Shown: positions 1 to 6,860 of the stretch, piece by piece
How the letters are laid out: each line of letters begins with the position of its first letter
How positions within the stretch are numbered: position 1 is the stretch's first letter
Assembly (NCBI GenBank): GCA_035476635.1
Contig: DATILI010000087.1
Span: 1-24,481 of the forward strand
DNA from: DATILI01 sp035476635
GTDB taxonomy: Bacteria > Pseudomonadota > Gammaproteobacteria > Burkholderiales > Burkholderiaceae_C
Length of the DNA: 24,481 nt
Direction of reading: 5' to 3'
Made by a program: the position numbers and the translations under genes
Notes under the pieces: generated by a model
Told to the model about the DNA's origin: nothing
Databases searched by the model: none
What the model saw: the letters and a program-made list of their open reading frames with translations, nothing else

Positions 1-149
1 CCCGCCTGCTCGTCGTCCGTGATGGTCTGGTTGGTCGCGTCAAAGTCGTCCACCAGATGGGAAAAGCGCGCGCTGGTGAGTTTGAGATCGCGCATCTTGT
101 CCCGGAAATGCGGGAATTCGTGGACCAGGTCGTGATTCAGCAGGTTCAT
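1..149 (-). CDS. YdcH-like (DUF465) small protein, 3' end outside window
   Basis: The first 49 codons are visible; the C-terminus lies beyond the left edge. The start MNLLNHDLVHEFPHF and the following charged helical stretch match DUF465/YdcH proteins, which are short helical proteins of about 70-80 residues with no firmly established biochemical role. The start at 149 is chosen because a GGAAGGAG-type ribosome site precedes it at about 5 nt. An ATG 4 nt further upstream is out of frame. The gene is divergent from bktB and shares a 118-bp intergenic region with it. The family call rests on recognition of the N-terminal half only. Confidence 0.75.
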   Translation of the reverse strand, partial: MNLLNHDLVHEFPHFRDKMRDLKLTSARFSHLVDDFDATNQTITDDEQA

Positions 150-267
150 GCATGCTCCTTCCGTAGGCACCGTCGGCGCAGTGTATGCCAGCGGCGCAGA
201 CCGCGCAAAGCGTTGGCGCTACAGTGGCATCCATGTTTTCCCCAATTCTTTTTACCGGAGATGAACC

Positions 268-1452
268 ATGACCCGTGAAGTTGTCGTAGTCAGCGGCGTG
301 CGCACCGCCATTGGAACCTTTGGCGGCAGCCTGAAGGATGTACCTCCCACCGAGCTGGGCGCGCTGGTGGTGCGCGAGTCGCTGGCGCGCGCCGGCGTGG
401 CCGGCACCGAGGTCGGGCATGTGGTGTTCGGCCACGTGGTCAATACCGAGCCCAGGGACATGTACCTGTCCCGCGTGGCCGCGATCAACGGCGGCTGCGC
501 CGAAGGCACGCCGGCCTTCAACGTCAACCGCCTGTGCGGCTCGGGGTTGCAGGCCATTGTGTCGGCGGCCCAGGCCATCCAGCTGGGCGACTGCGACATC
601 GCCATCGGTGGCGGCGCCGAGAACATGAGCCGTGCGCCCTACGCCAGCCTGGCCACGCGCTTCGGCGCGCGCATGGGCGACAGCAAGATGGTGGACATGA
701 TGATGGGCGCACTGCACGACCCGTTCCACACCATCCACATGGGCGTGACGGCCGAGAACATTGCCACCAAATGGGGCATCAGCCGTGAAGAGCAGGACAA
801 GCTCGCCGTGGAAAGCCACAACCGCGCCGAGCGCGCCACGGTGGCTGGCTATTTCAAAGACCAGATCGTGCCGGTCATGCTCAAGAGCAAAAAAGGCGAA
901 ACCGCCTGGGCCACGGACGAACATTTCCGTCCCGGCGCAACGATGGACGACATGGCCAAACTCAAGCCGGTGTTCGCCAAGGAAAACGGCACGGTGACAG
1001 CGGGAAATGCCTCGGGGATCAACGACGCCGCCGGCGCCGTGGTGCTGATGGACGCTGCCACCGCCAAGGCGCGCGGCGCCAGGCCGCTGGCCCGCCTGGT
1101 GGCCTACGCCCACGCCGGGGTGGACCCGAAATACATGGGCATCGGCCCGGTGCCGGCAACGCAGAAGGCGTTGCAAAAAGCCGGCTTGAGTGTGAATGAC
1201 CTGGACGTGATCGAGGCCAACGAGGCGTTTGCCGCGCAAGCCTGCGCCGTCACACGCGACCTGGGCCTGGACCCGGCCAAGGTCAACCCGAACGGCTCGG
1301 GCATCTCGCTGGGCCACCCGATCGGCGCAACCGGTGCGCTGATCACCGTGAAAGCCCTGTACGAACTGCAGCGCATCGGCGGCCGCTACGCGCTGGTCAC
1401 CATGTGCATCGGCGGTGGCCAGGGCATCGCGGCGATCTTCGAGCGCATTTAG
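268..1452 (+). CDS. bktB: Beta-ketothiolase / acetyl-CoA acetyltransferase, BktB type
   Basis: A cytoplasmic thiolase of 394 aa that condenses or cleaves 3-ketoacyl-CoA. BktB enzymes accept C4 and longer substrates and supply precursors for polyhydroxyalkanoates or work in short-chain beta-oxidation. The acylated Cys is C90 in NRLCGSGLQA, the catalytic His is H350 in GHPIGATGA and the second Cys is C380 in MCIGGGQGIA. These positions and the N-terminus MTREVVVVSGVRTAIGTFGG agree with what I recall of Ralstonia BktB. A CGGAG ribosome site lies just upstream of the ATG. The gene stands alone, with a convergent stress gene downstream. Thiolase is certain; the exact substrate range is inferred. 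Confidence 0.92.
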   Translation: MTREVVVVSGVRTAIGTFGGSLKDVPPTELGALVVRESLARAGVAGTEVGHVVFGHVVNTEPRDMYLSRVAAINGGCAEGTPAFNVNRLCGSGLQAIVSAAQAIQLGDCDIAIGGGAENMSRAPYASLATRFGARMGDSKMVDMMMGALHDPFHTIHMGVTAENIATKWGISREEQDKLAVESHNRAERATVAGYFKDQIVPVMLKSKKGETAWATDEHFRPGATMDDMAKLKPVFAKENGTVTAGNASGINDAAGAVVLMDAATAKARGARPLARLVAYAHAGVDPKYMGIGPVPATQKALQKAGLSVNDLDVIEANEAFAAQACAVTRDLGLDPAKVNPNGSGISLGHPIGATGALITVKALYELQRIGGRYALVTMCIGGGQGIAAIFERI

Positions 1453-1508
1453 GATTCGGCGCGATCAACACCAGTGCACCCGCGGAACCGGTTGCCGGGC
1501 CGCTGGGT

Positions 1509-1552
1509 GCGCCCCCTTGAGGGGGAGGAGCGAAGCGACTCGGGGGTGGGCC
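1509..1552. repeat. G/C-rich Comamonadaceae-type intergenic repeat, possible bidirectional terminator
   Basis: It lies between the convergent ends of bktB and the universal stress gene. It contains CCCCC-TTGA-GGGGG (1512-1525), then GAGCGAAGCGACTC and CGGGGGTGGG, so the first C-run can pair with either G-run. I recognise this layout (C5TTGAG5, a GCGAAGCGAC core, then CGGGGGT) as a widespread intergenic element of Comamonadaceae genomes. Only one copy is in this window, so the repeat status rests on prior knowledge. No T-run follows, so a termination role is inference. Confidence 0.55.
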
Positions 1553-1555
1553 TAT

Positions 1556-1993
1556 TCAGCCCCGCACCACCAGCACCGGCACCGGCGAGCGCCCCAGCAC
1601 GCGCAGGGTCACGCTGCCCAGCAAAAGCTTCTCCAGGCCATGGCGACCATGCGAGCCCATGACGATGAGATCCGCCCCCAGGGACTTGACCGCGCCGAGG
1701 ATTCCTTCGTGGATCACGTGCTCCTCGATCACCCTGCGCTCGGCCGTCACGCCCAACTCCTGCAATGCCGCCTGCGCCTTGCCCAAGGCGGCATTGGCGT
1801 TGGCGGTTGCAGCCGCCAGGTATTCGACCTGGCCGAACACATAGTCGCCGCCCAGGCCGGTGAAGGGGTAGTTGTCGACCACGCTGACCAGGGTGACCGC
1901 GCTGCCGAAAGCCTTGGACAAGCCTGCCGCTTTGTCCACCGCCAGCATGGCCGTGGGGGAACCGTCCACGGGAACAAGAAGGTGCTTGAACAT
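1556..1993 (-). CDS. Universal stress protein, UspA family
   Basis: A 145-aa single-domain Usp protein. The N-terminus MFKHLLVPVDGS is the usual first beta strand with the nucleotide-contacting Asp. The C-terminal part carries the ATP-binding pattern G-2x-G-9x-G-S/T (GSHGRHG followed by LLLGSVT), so an ATP-binding Usp is likely. The start at 1993 is preferred over an in-frame start 18 codons upstream, because the protein then begins exactly at the family N-terminus and has a GAGG ribosome site 7 nt upstream. It is monocistronic and convergent with bktB. Such proteins support survival under general stress; the specific trigger cannot be read here. Confidence 0.9.
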   Translation of the reverse strand: MFKHLLVPVDGSPTAMLAVDKAAGLSKAFGSAVTLVSVVDNYPFTGLGGDYVFGQVEYLAAATANANAALGKAQAALQELGVTAERRVIEEHVIHEGILGAVKSLGADLIVMGSHGRHGLEKLLLGSVTLRVLGRSPVPVLVVRG

Positions 1994-2120
1994 GAGGAGC
2001 CTCGCTTTCTTGGTGGCAGTTGGTAATGTCAACTGTATTCCCATCAAATTACGAGTTCAAGCGACCAGAGGTTGTAAGACAACATGCCGCGCCGCTGTCG
2101 GCACCCCGCTGCAAGCAGGC

Positions 2121-2852
2121 TCAAACGCCCTGAAAACCACCGGCGCGGTAGGTCAGTACCAAGGTGTCGCGGTAGGCCGCGGGGGCCAGCGGCTGGATCG
2201 GCGTCGACTCGTGGACCACGCGCGCGTCGTCCAATAGCAGCATCGTCCAGGGCGCCGTCATGGTGAAGCGTTGGCCATTCGGGCCATCGGCCTCGAACAC
2301 GCGCGTTTCACCGCCCTTCACGGCCTCGCGCCCAACCAGCAGCACGGCGACAAAATCAACACCGTCGCGGTGCGCGCCTTCGGGCGTAGGCCGGCCGATG
2401 CCGTCGGTGGTGTCGATGCGGAACTGGTGCGCTTCCACATACCAGGGCTGCTCGCCCTTCAAGGCACTGCAAAGCTGCCCCAAGGTCACCAACAGTTGGT
2501 GCCAGGCCGGCGCCGACGCGGATTGCGCCAGCATCGGTTCAAACCAGCGCTGCATGCCGCCATGCAAGGCGTTGTATTCCACCGGCTGCCAGTGCGCCCG
2601 GTGCGCGGCTTGCGTGAGCTGGCCCGCATCGACGACGAAGCAGGAGTGCCGCCGCCGCCGGTAGCGGCCGCCATCCTTGAGGTAGGCGTCCGGCGGCAGC
2701 GCATCCCAGTCGGGGCGCAAGTTATCCAGGGCGCTCAGGGGGCACGCCACAAGCTCGCTCAAGCCTTGCGGGCTGAGCACCGCATAGCCCTGCTCCCGCA
2801 GAAGGGGGACCAACTGGCTGGGCGGGACGAATGGAGGCGAAAGCGTGGTCAT
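2121..2852 (-). CDS. 2OG-Fe(II) dioxygenase family protein (PF10014-like)
   Basis: A 243-aa protein resembling the 2OG-Fe dioxygenase family that includes BsmA and bacterial amino-acid hydroxylases such as L-isoleucine dioxygenase. The iron ligands appear to be H161 and D163 (EGAHRDGVDF) and H214 (ARVVHESTPI). R228 (AAYRDTLVLTYR) is the likely 2-oxoglutarate-binding Arg. The spacing from HxD to the distal His and the Arg 14 residues later suit a cupin-fold oxygenase. Its start codon overlaps the stop of the upstream DUF427 gene by 4 bp (ATGA), so the two are translationally coupled. The hydroxylated substrate is unknown; a free amino acid is a family-based guess. Confidence 0.8.
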   Translation of the reverse strand: MTTLSPPFVPPSQLVPLLREQGYAVLSPQGLSELVACPLSALDNLRPDWDALPPDAYLKDGGRYRRRRHSCFVVDAGQLTQAAHRAHWQPVEYNALHGGMQRWFEPMLAQSASAPAWHQLLVTLGQLCSALKGEQPWYVEAHQFRIDTTDGIGRPTPEGAHRDGVDFVAVLLVGREAVKGGETRVFEADGPNGQRFTMTAPWTMLLLDDARVVHESTPIQPLAPAAYRDTLVLTYRAGGFQGV

Positions 2853-3130
2853 GCCTGGACCTTTACACCCTTCCAGAAGGCCACGCGCCCACGCACCATC
2901 TCGGCCTCGGGCTTGGGATCGGCGTAGTACCAGACGGCATCGGTATTCATCTCGCCTTGGACCACCAGCGAGTAGTAGCTTGCCTGGCCCTTCCAGTGGC
3001 AACTGCTCTTGTGGTTGCTGAAGCTGATGTAGTCGCGGTTCAGCGTGCTTTCGGGGAAGTAGTGGTTGCCTTCGACCACCACGGTGTCGTCGCTTTGCGC
3101 AATCACTGCACCGTTCCAGAGAGCTTTCAT
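2849..3130 (-). CDS. DUF427 domain protein
   Basis: A 93-aa protein that is almost entirely a DUF427 domain: MKALWNGAVIAQSDDTVVVE, then the conserved NHYFPESTL, CHWKGQASYYS and AVWYYADPKPEA motifs. Family members are small beta-rich proteins of unsettled function. The Trp/Tyr-rich signature is diagnostic. The start at 3130 gives the canonical N-terminus, with an AGGA element about 8 nt upstream; in-frame upstream sequence is not family-like. It is first of a two-gene unit with the 2OG dioxygenase (4-bp overlap). It is divergent from the esterase gene, with 182 bp between the starts. Confidence 0.88.
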   Translation of the reverse strand: MKALWNGAVIAQSDDTVVVEGNHYFPESTLNRDYISFSNHKSSCHWKGQASYYSLVVQGEMNTDAVWYYADPKPEAEMVRGRVAFWKGVKVQA

Positions 3131-3204
3131 GCTTGTGTTCCTGTGTCCAGTTTTTTGGGGCGCTGACGCGCGCTTGGCAGATTGTAGGCAGGGCTTCGAA
3201 AGTT

Positions 3205-3254
3205 TCCTGCGAGAAGCGGACAGCGAGCGGCGACTCCTGCCAGAAGCGGATAGC
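3205..3254. promoter_or_regulatory. Two 20-bp direct repeats upstream of the esterase, candidate AraC-type sites
   Basis: TCCTGCGAGAAGCGGACAGC (3205-3224) and TCCTGCCAGAAGCGGATAGC (3235-3254) match at 18 of 20 positions and start 30 bp apart, about three helical turns. The second copy ends 58 bp before the esterase start. An A/T-rich -10-like stretch (AATAATGAATTAAG, about 3275-3286) follows. Direct repeats just upstream of a weak promoter are typical for AraC-family activators, and an AraC gene sits at the far end of this locus. The repeat is seen directly; the regulator assignment is inference. Confidence 0.55.
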
Positions 3255-3312
3255 TGCCTGCGGACGATGCCCGAATAATGAATTAAGCAACTACTACATG
3301 GAGGCCTTTTCA

Positions 3313-5043
3313 ATGTTCTCAAAACAAACGCCGCGCCTGAACCGCCGGCGCGAGCGCGCCGCGGCGGTTTGCCTGTTGCCGCTGGCGCTGTGCAGCATCG
3401 ATGCCAACGCCGGGCGCGCCAACGCCGCTGGCTTCAGCGAGTCCGCCAACGCATCGGTGAACTACACGGCGACGCCGCACACCGCGGTACTCAAGTGCTC
3501 GGCGATGGCCAAGACTACCGCTGGCGGCGTGGTCCTGAGCGCGCAGCTGGTCGCCGCTGCAGCCGGTGTGCCGGAACACTGCCGCATCAGCGGCACGATT
3601 CCAGCGGAGATCGGCTTTGAGATCAACCTGCCGACGCAATGGAACGGCCGCTTGTGGATGTATGGCAACGGCGGCTTTGCAGGCGAGGACGCCAACGCGA
3701 CCAACGAAGCCGGCTCGCGCGCCGCCGGCCTATCCAAAGGCTTTGCCACCACGCGCACGGACACGGGTCATCTGGCTGCCAAGGAGCCGCTGGCCAGCTT
3801 CGGCTACAACCGGCTGGACAAGATCATCGACCATGGCTACCGCGCGGTGCACGAGACGATCACGCTGACCAAGACCCTGGTCAACGAGTACTACGCCCGC
3901 AAGCCCAGCTACTCCTATTGGGACGGCTGCTCCACCGGCGGCCGCGAGGGGATGATGTCGGCTTCCAAGTACCCGGAAGATTTCGACGGCATCCTGGCCG
4001 GCGCACCGACCTTGCGCTGGAGCGACGTGATGATGAAGGGCCTGGCGAACCAGCAGGCCCTCAACGCGGCGCCAACGCTGACGCTGGCCAAGCTGGGCAC
4101 CGTATTCAAGGCGGTTCTGGCTAAGTGCGATGCGAAGGACGGCGTCAAGGACGGCCTCATCAGCAACCCGCCGGCCTGCGATTTCGACCCGAAGCAAGAC
4201 CTGCCGAAGTGCACCGGCGCAGTCAGCGACAGCTGCTTTACCGATGCCGAAACCACGGCGCTGCAAAAGCTGCGGGACGGGCCGAAGATCAAGGGCCAGA
4301 ACTACTTTCCGCAGTACTACGACACCCTGGATGAGAGCGCGGCGGTGCCGTGGATCGTCTGGCCGAACGGCCCTTCGCCGACCGCGCTGACGCTGTTCGG
4401 CGAGTCCTACATGAAGTACTTCGCCTTCGAGAAGCAGGACCCCAACTACGACTGGAACACCTCCTTCAACTTCGACACCGACCCGGACCGCATGGGCCGC
4501 ATCAATTCCATCCTGAATCCGCAGCCCGAGCTGGCGGCGTTCAAGGCGCGCAACGGCAAGATCCTGTCCTACTGGGGTTGGGCCGACGCCGCGTTGAACC
4601 CCATCATGGGCACGGACTACTACAGCGCAGTGTCCGACAAGCTCGGCCTGGCGCCAACACGTTCGTTCTACCGCATGTTCATGGTGCCCGGCGTTGCGCA
4701 TTGCAGCGGCGGTTATGGCCCGAGCCAGATCGACGGCATGTCGCCGCTCATTGATTGGGTCGAGGCCGGCAAGGTGCCCGAGCGCTTGAGCGCCAAGCTG
4801 GTGACTTCAGGCGTCACCAAATACAACCGCGCCTACTGCGCCTACCCGCAAGCGACCGTGCACACCGGTGGCGACACCGAGAACCCGGCGAACTGGCGCT
4901 GCGAAGAGCCGGCACCCGAAGCCTCTGGCGGCGGCTGCACGGTGGGTACCGGCGTGGCGGATGCCGGGCTGCCGCTGCTGATGCTCGGCTCCGTGCTCGG
5001 ACTGTTGCACGCGCGGCGACGCCGCAACGGCGGGCGCGACTAA
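3313..5043 (+). CDS. Secreted tannase/feruloyl esterase family protein with JDVT-CTERM-like sorting tail
   Basis: A 576-aa esterase of the tannase family (PF07519), expected to hydrolyse ester bonds of plant phenolics outside the cytoplasm. A basic n-region (NRRRERA), a hydrophobic core and an AxA-like site near residue 33 form a signal peptide. The family CS-D-HC arrangement is intact: C206-S207 (DGCSTGGREG), D425 (GWADAALNP) and H463-C464 (GVAHCSGG). The last 35 residues are a sorting tail: GGGCT (C542), a short hydrophobic segment (LPLLMLGSVLGLL), then RRRR, as in JDVT-CTERM domains. The start at 3313 has GGAGG 8 nt upstream. An ATG at 3298 would add five residues. The protease gene follows 2 bp after the stop. 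The tail implies C-terminal processing and envelope attachment (inference). Confidence 0.88.
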   Translation: MFSKQTPRLNRRRERAAAVCLLPLALCSIDANAGRANAAGFSESANASVNYTATPHTAVLKCSAMAKTTAGGVVLSAQLVAAAAGVPEHCRISGTIPAEIGFEINLPTQWNGRLWMYGNGGFAGEDANATNEAGSRAAGLSKGFATTRTDTGHLAAKEPLASFGYNRLDKIIDHGYRAVHETITLTKTLVNEYYARKPSYSYWDGCSTGGREGMMSASKYPEDFDGILAGAPTLRWSDVMMKGLANQQALNAAPTLTLAKLGTVFKAVLAKCDAKDGVKDGLISNPPACDFDPKQDLPKCTGAVSDSCFTDAETTALQKLRDGPKIKGQNYFPQYYDTLDESAAVPWIVWPNGPSPTALTLFGESYMKYFAFEKQDPNYDWNTSFNFDTDPDRMGRINSILNPQPELAAFKARNGKILSYWGWADAALNPIMGTDYYSAVSDKLGLAPTRSFYRMFMVPGVAHCSGGYGPSQIDGMSPLIDWVEAGKVPERLSAKLVTSGVTKYNRAYCAYPQATVHTGGDTENPANWRCEEPAPEASGGGCTVGTGVADAGLPLLMLGSVLGLLHARRRRNGGRD

Positions 5044-5045
5044 GC

Positions 5046-5501
5046 ATGCATACGCAGGAATGGGCCAGTCGGGAGCACCTCGCCGGCGACCCATTGCTGG
5101 TGGCCGCGGTTCTCGCTGCGCCACCAGTCTGGTGGTTGCTGGCACCCCTGGTCGGCACGGCAAGGTCGGGGGACCTTGCCACGGTGCTCATGGTGGTGGT
5201 GCTCTATCCCGTCCTGGAGGAGCTGAGCTTTCGTGGCTTGCTGCAAGGCTGGTTGCTGCAAAGGCTTGGCGGGCGGCACTGGAGCGCCAGCTGGCGCATC
5301 AGCCTGCCCAACCTGTTGACCTCGCTGGCCTTCGCAGCCGCGCACTTACCCACACAGCCCATTGCCTGGGCCGCCGCGACGTTGGCGCCCTCCCTGTTGT
5401 TCGGATTCCTGCGGGAGCGCTACGACAGCCTGCTGCCGCCCATGGCACTGCACATCTACTACAACGCCGGCTTGCTCCTGTTCGTGTTGTACGTTCAGTG
5501 A
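5046..5501 (+). CDS. mrtJ: CPBP-family glutamic intramembrane protease, probable MrtJ of the JDVT-CTERM system
   Basis: A 151-aa membrane protein with hydrophobic segments at about residues 17-36, 44-57, 87-99, 106-121 and 140-150. It carries the three CPBP/CAAX-protease motifs: EExxxR (E58, E59, R63 in PVLEELSFRG), FxxxH (F96 to H100) and HxxxN (H136 to N140). These residues form the active site of glutamic intramembrane proteases related to Rce1. Small proteins of this type encoded next to a JDVT-CTERM substrate are called MrtJ and are predicted to cleave the tail of that substrate. The gene begins 2 bp after the esterase stop, so it is co-transcribed with its likely only local substrate. 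CPBP protease is strongly supported; MrtJ rests on context and size. Confidence 0.8.
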   Translation: MHTQEWASREHLAGDPLLVAAVLAAPPVWWLLAPLVGTARSGDLATVLMVVVLYPVLEELSFRGLLQGWLLQRLGGRHWSASWRISLPNLLTSLAFAAAHLPTQPIAWAAATLAPSLLFGFLRERYDSLLPPMALHIYYNAGLLLFVLYVQ

Positions 5502-5502
5502 A

Positions 5503-6495
5503 TCAACCGCCAGCTCGCTTCAGCGTCGCCGATGGCGACTGCCCGAAGCGCTGGCGGTAGGCCTCGGAGAAGCGCCCGAAATGCGAGAACCCGCAATCGA
5601 GCGCCACTCCCGCGACACTCGTTTCTTCATCGGGACTGCGCAGCTTCGCATTGGCCAGGTCCAGGCGCATCTCGCGCAGGCGCTGCATCGGGCTATGGCC
5701 GCGAAAGCGCTGGAAGCCGTCAAGCAAAGTGCGCACCGGCACACCCGCTGCCCCGGCAATGTCGCCCAGACGCAGCGGCTGCGCCGCATTGGCCTCCATA
5801 TAGGCCTCGGCCTTGCGCACGCACGATGGCGCGATGGCGGGCCCGCGTGCAATTGCATCGCCCGGCGCCTGCCATGGCTGGCCCGCGACCAGCAGGTCGA
5901 TCATCAATCGCTCCACATCGGTGGCGATCAAGGGGTTCTGCTGCACCAGGCGCAGCAGGGACGACGAACCGACCAGCAGCCGCAATTGATCCAGCCAGGG
6001 TTGCAATGCACTGGAAGTGAGGTCGAGCATCGGGTCCAGGCCAAGGTTCCAATGGCCGGTGTGCGCGTACACCGTCTGCCGGTCCAGCCGCACCACGAAC
6101 TGCTCGCAGTCGCCGGAGAGGTCGACAACGAACGGCCGATCGGCCCCGCTGAGTATTCCTCGGCACTGGTCGACTTCGACCACGCGATGATCCGCTCGCG
6201 CCTGTGCCTGGCCCCTCAGGCAGAACATCAGCAAGTGGTAGTTGTCCAGCAGTCCCGCATCTACGCGCATCGGCTCACCGAACGCAATCGTCCCAAGACC
6301 GACGCCGCCGACGCGGATGAAGTCCATATGCGCGCCGCAGCCGGTCGGGCGGCCATTGGGCACCAGTGTGTGCGGCTGCATCACCCTGGAAATGCGCTCG
6401 CAGGTGTCGTCCAGGTCATGCGACTCGAACAGACGGTGCTGGCGCAAACAATGCGGATCAAGCGGTGGCGTGCGCAGTGCGGATCCGGCGTACAT
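5503..6495 (-). CDS. AraC-family transcriptional regulator
   Basis: A 330-aa regulator. The C-terminal 105 residues form the two helix-turn-helix motifs of AraC/XylS proteins: LRLGDIAGAAGVPVRTLLDGFQRFRGHSPM, then TSVAGVALDCGFSHFGRFSEAYRQRFGQSP. The N-terminal part, with strand-rich LLMFCLRGQAQA and EQFVVRLDRQTV segments, fits an AraC_binding_2-type ligand domain. The ATG at 6495 gives a family-sized protein with a GAGG element about 9 nt upstream. An in-frame extension to 6777 adds 94 Arg/Cys-rich residues unlike the family and is not used. Its stop is one base from the mrtJ stop on the other strand. Proximity suggests it activates the esterase operon, possibly through the direct repeats at 3205-3254 (inference). 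Confidence 0.87.
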   Translation of the reverse strand: MYAGSALRTPPLDPHCLRQHRLFESHDLDDTCERISRVMQPHTLVPNGRPTGCGAHMDFIRVGGVGLGTIAFGEPMRVDAGLLDNYHLLMFCLRGQAQARADHRVVEVDQCRGILSGADRPFVVDLSGDCEQFVVRLDRQTVYAHTGHWNLGLDPMLDLTSSALQPWLDQLRLLVGSSSLLRLVQQNPLIATDVERLMIDLLVAGQPWQAPGDAIARGPAIAPSCVRKAEAYMEANAAQPLRLGDIAGAAGVPVRTLLDGFQRFRGHSPMQRLREMRLDLANAKLRSPDEETSVAGVALDCGFSHFGRFSEAYRQRFGQSPSATLKRAGG

Positions 6496-6618
6496 GGCTC
6501 GTTGCCTCAATGCCGCGGCGCCATGCCTTCGGCCCGCTGTCGCATCGGAAGTGCGAAGTGCAGGCTCGACAGGCAGACGCCGATACAGACAAGGCCCATG
6601 AACGCTCCAAACGAAGCC

Positions 6619-6636
6619 GGCGCCAGGACTGGCGCC
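6619..6636. repeat. Perfect inverted repeat, 8-bp arms
   Basis: GGCGCCAG-GA-CTGGCGCC is a perfect inverted repeat with a 2-bp centre. It lies 124 bp upstream of the AraC start, between that gene and the A/T-rich palindrome at 6650. There is no T-run on either side, so it is more likely a protein-binding site or 5'-UTR hairpin than a terminator. Confidence 0.5.
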
Positions 6637-6649
6637 GATTGCCATCAAC

Positions 6650-6669
6650 CTTAAACATAAATAGTTTAG
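6650..6669. promoter_or_regulatory. A/T-rich imperfect palindrome resembling the TetR-locus operators
   Basis: CTTAAACATAAATAGTTTAG has outer arms CTTAAAC/GTTTAG(G) and matches the site at 12909-12928 at 15 of 20 positions. It lies about 155 bp upstream of the AraC start and 192 bp upstream of bioA, in the only strongly A/T-rich stretch of this intergenic region. It may be a promoter element, an operator, or both. Confidence 0.35.
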
Positions 6670-6860
6670 GGATGAAGGATCATAAATCCGCAGTGGGATG
6701 CCAGCAAGGCCCGCGGCGCGCCGCGCTGGCTCGCAGGCCCGTTTGCTGTAACAGCGGCGACACGCGCAGACCGCCATGGCCGGAACTCCGCAGTACCAGG
6801 CGCTACCGCGGCCACCACTACACTATGTTGCACTGCAGCATCATCGGTTAGAGGAGACAA

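Larger units (their letters stand above)
6496..6860. other. Divergent araC / bioA intergenic region
   Basis: 365 bp with no convincing gene. It holds a perfect inverted repeat (6619-6636), an A/T-rich imperfect palindrome (6650-6669) in a likely promoter for the AraC gene, and an imperfect palindrome ATGTTGC-ACT-GCAGCAT (6825-6841) just ahead of the bioA ribosome site GAGGAG (6851-6856). I do not see a BirA-type operator (TTGTAAACC with its partner) or a BioR box. Confidence 0.6.

Noticed and set aside
40..1317. A 425-codon minus-strand frame across bktB
   Set aside because: It shadows bktB, has a composition unlike a real protein and no family motif.
6496..6777. A 94-residue N-terminal extension of the AraC protein
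   Set aside because: It is Arg/Cys/Ala-rich without domain similarity and would place the gene start close to bioA across the inverted repeat. The ATG at 6495 gives a normal-length protein with a ribosome site.
6825..6841. ATGTTGC-ACT-GCAGCAT as a biotin-responsive operator
   Set aside because: It does not resemble the BirA box or the BioR box and its arms have a mismatch. It is kept only as a description of the intergenic region.
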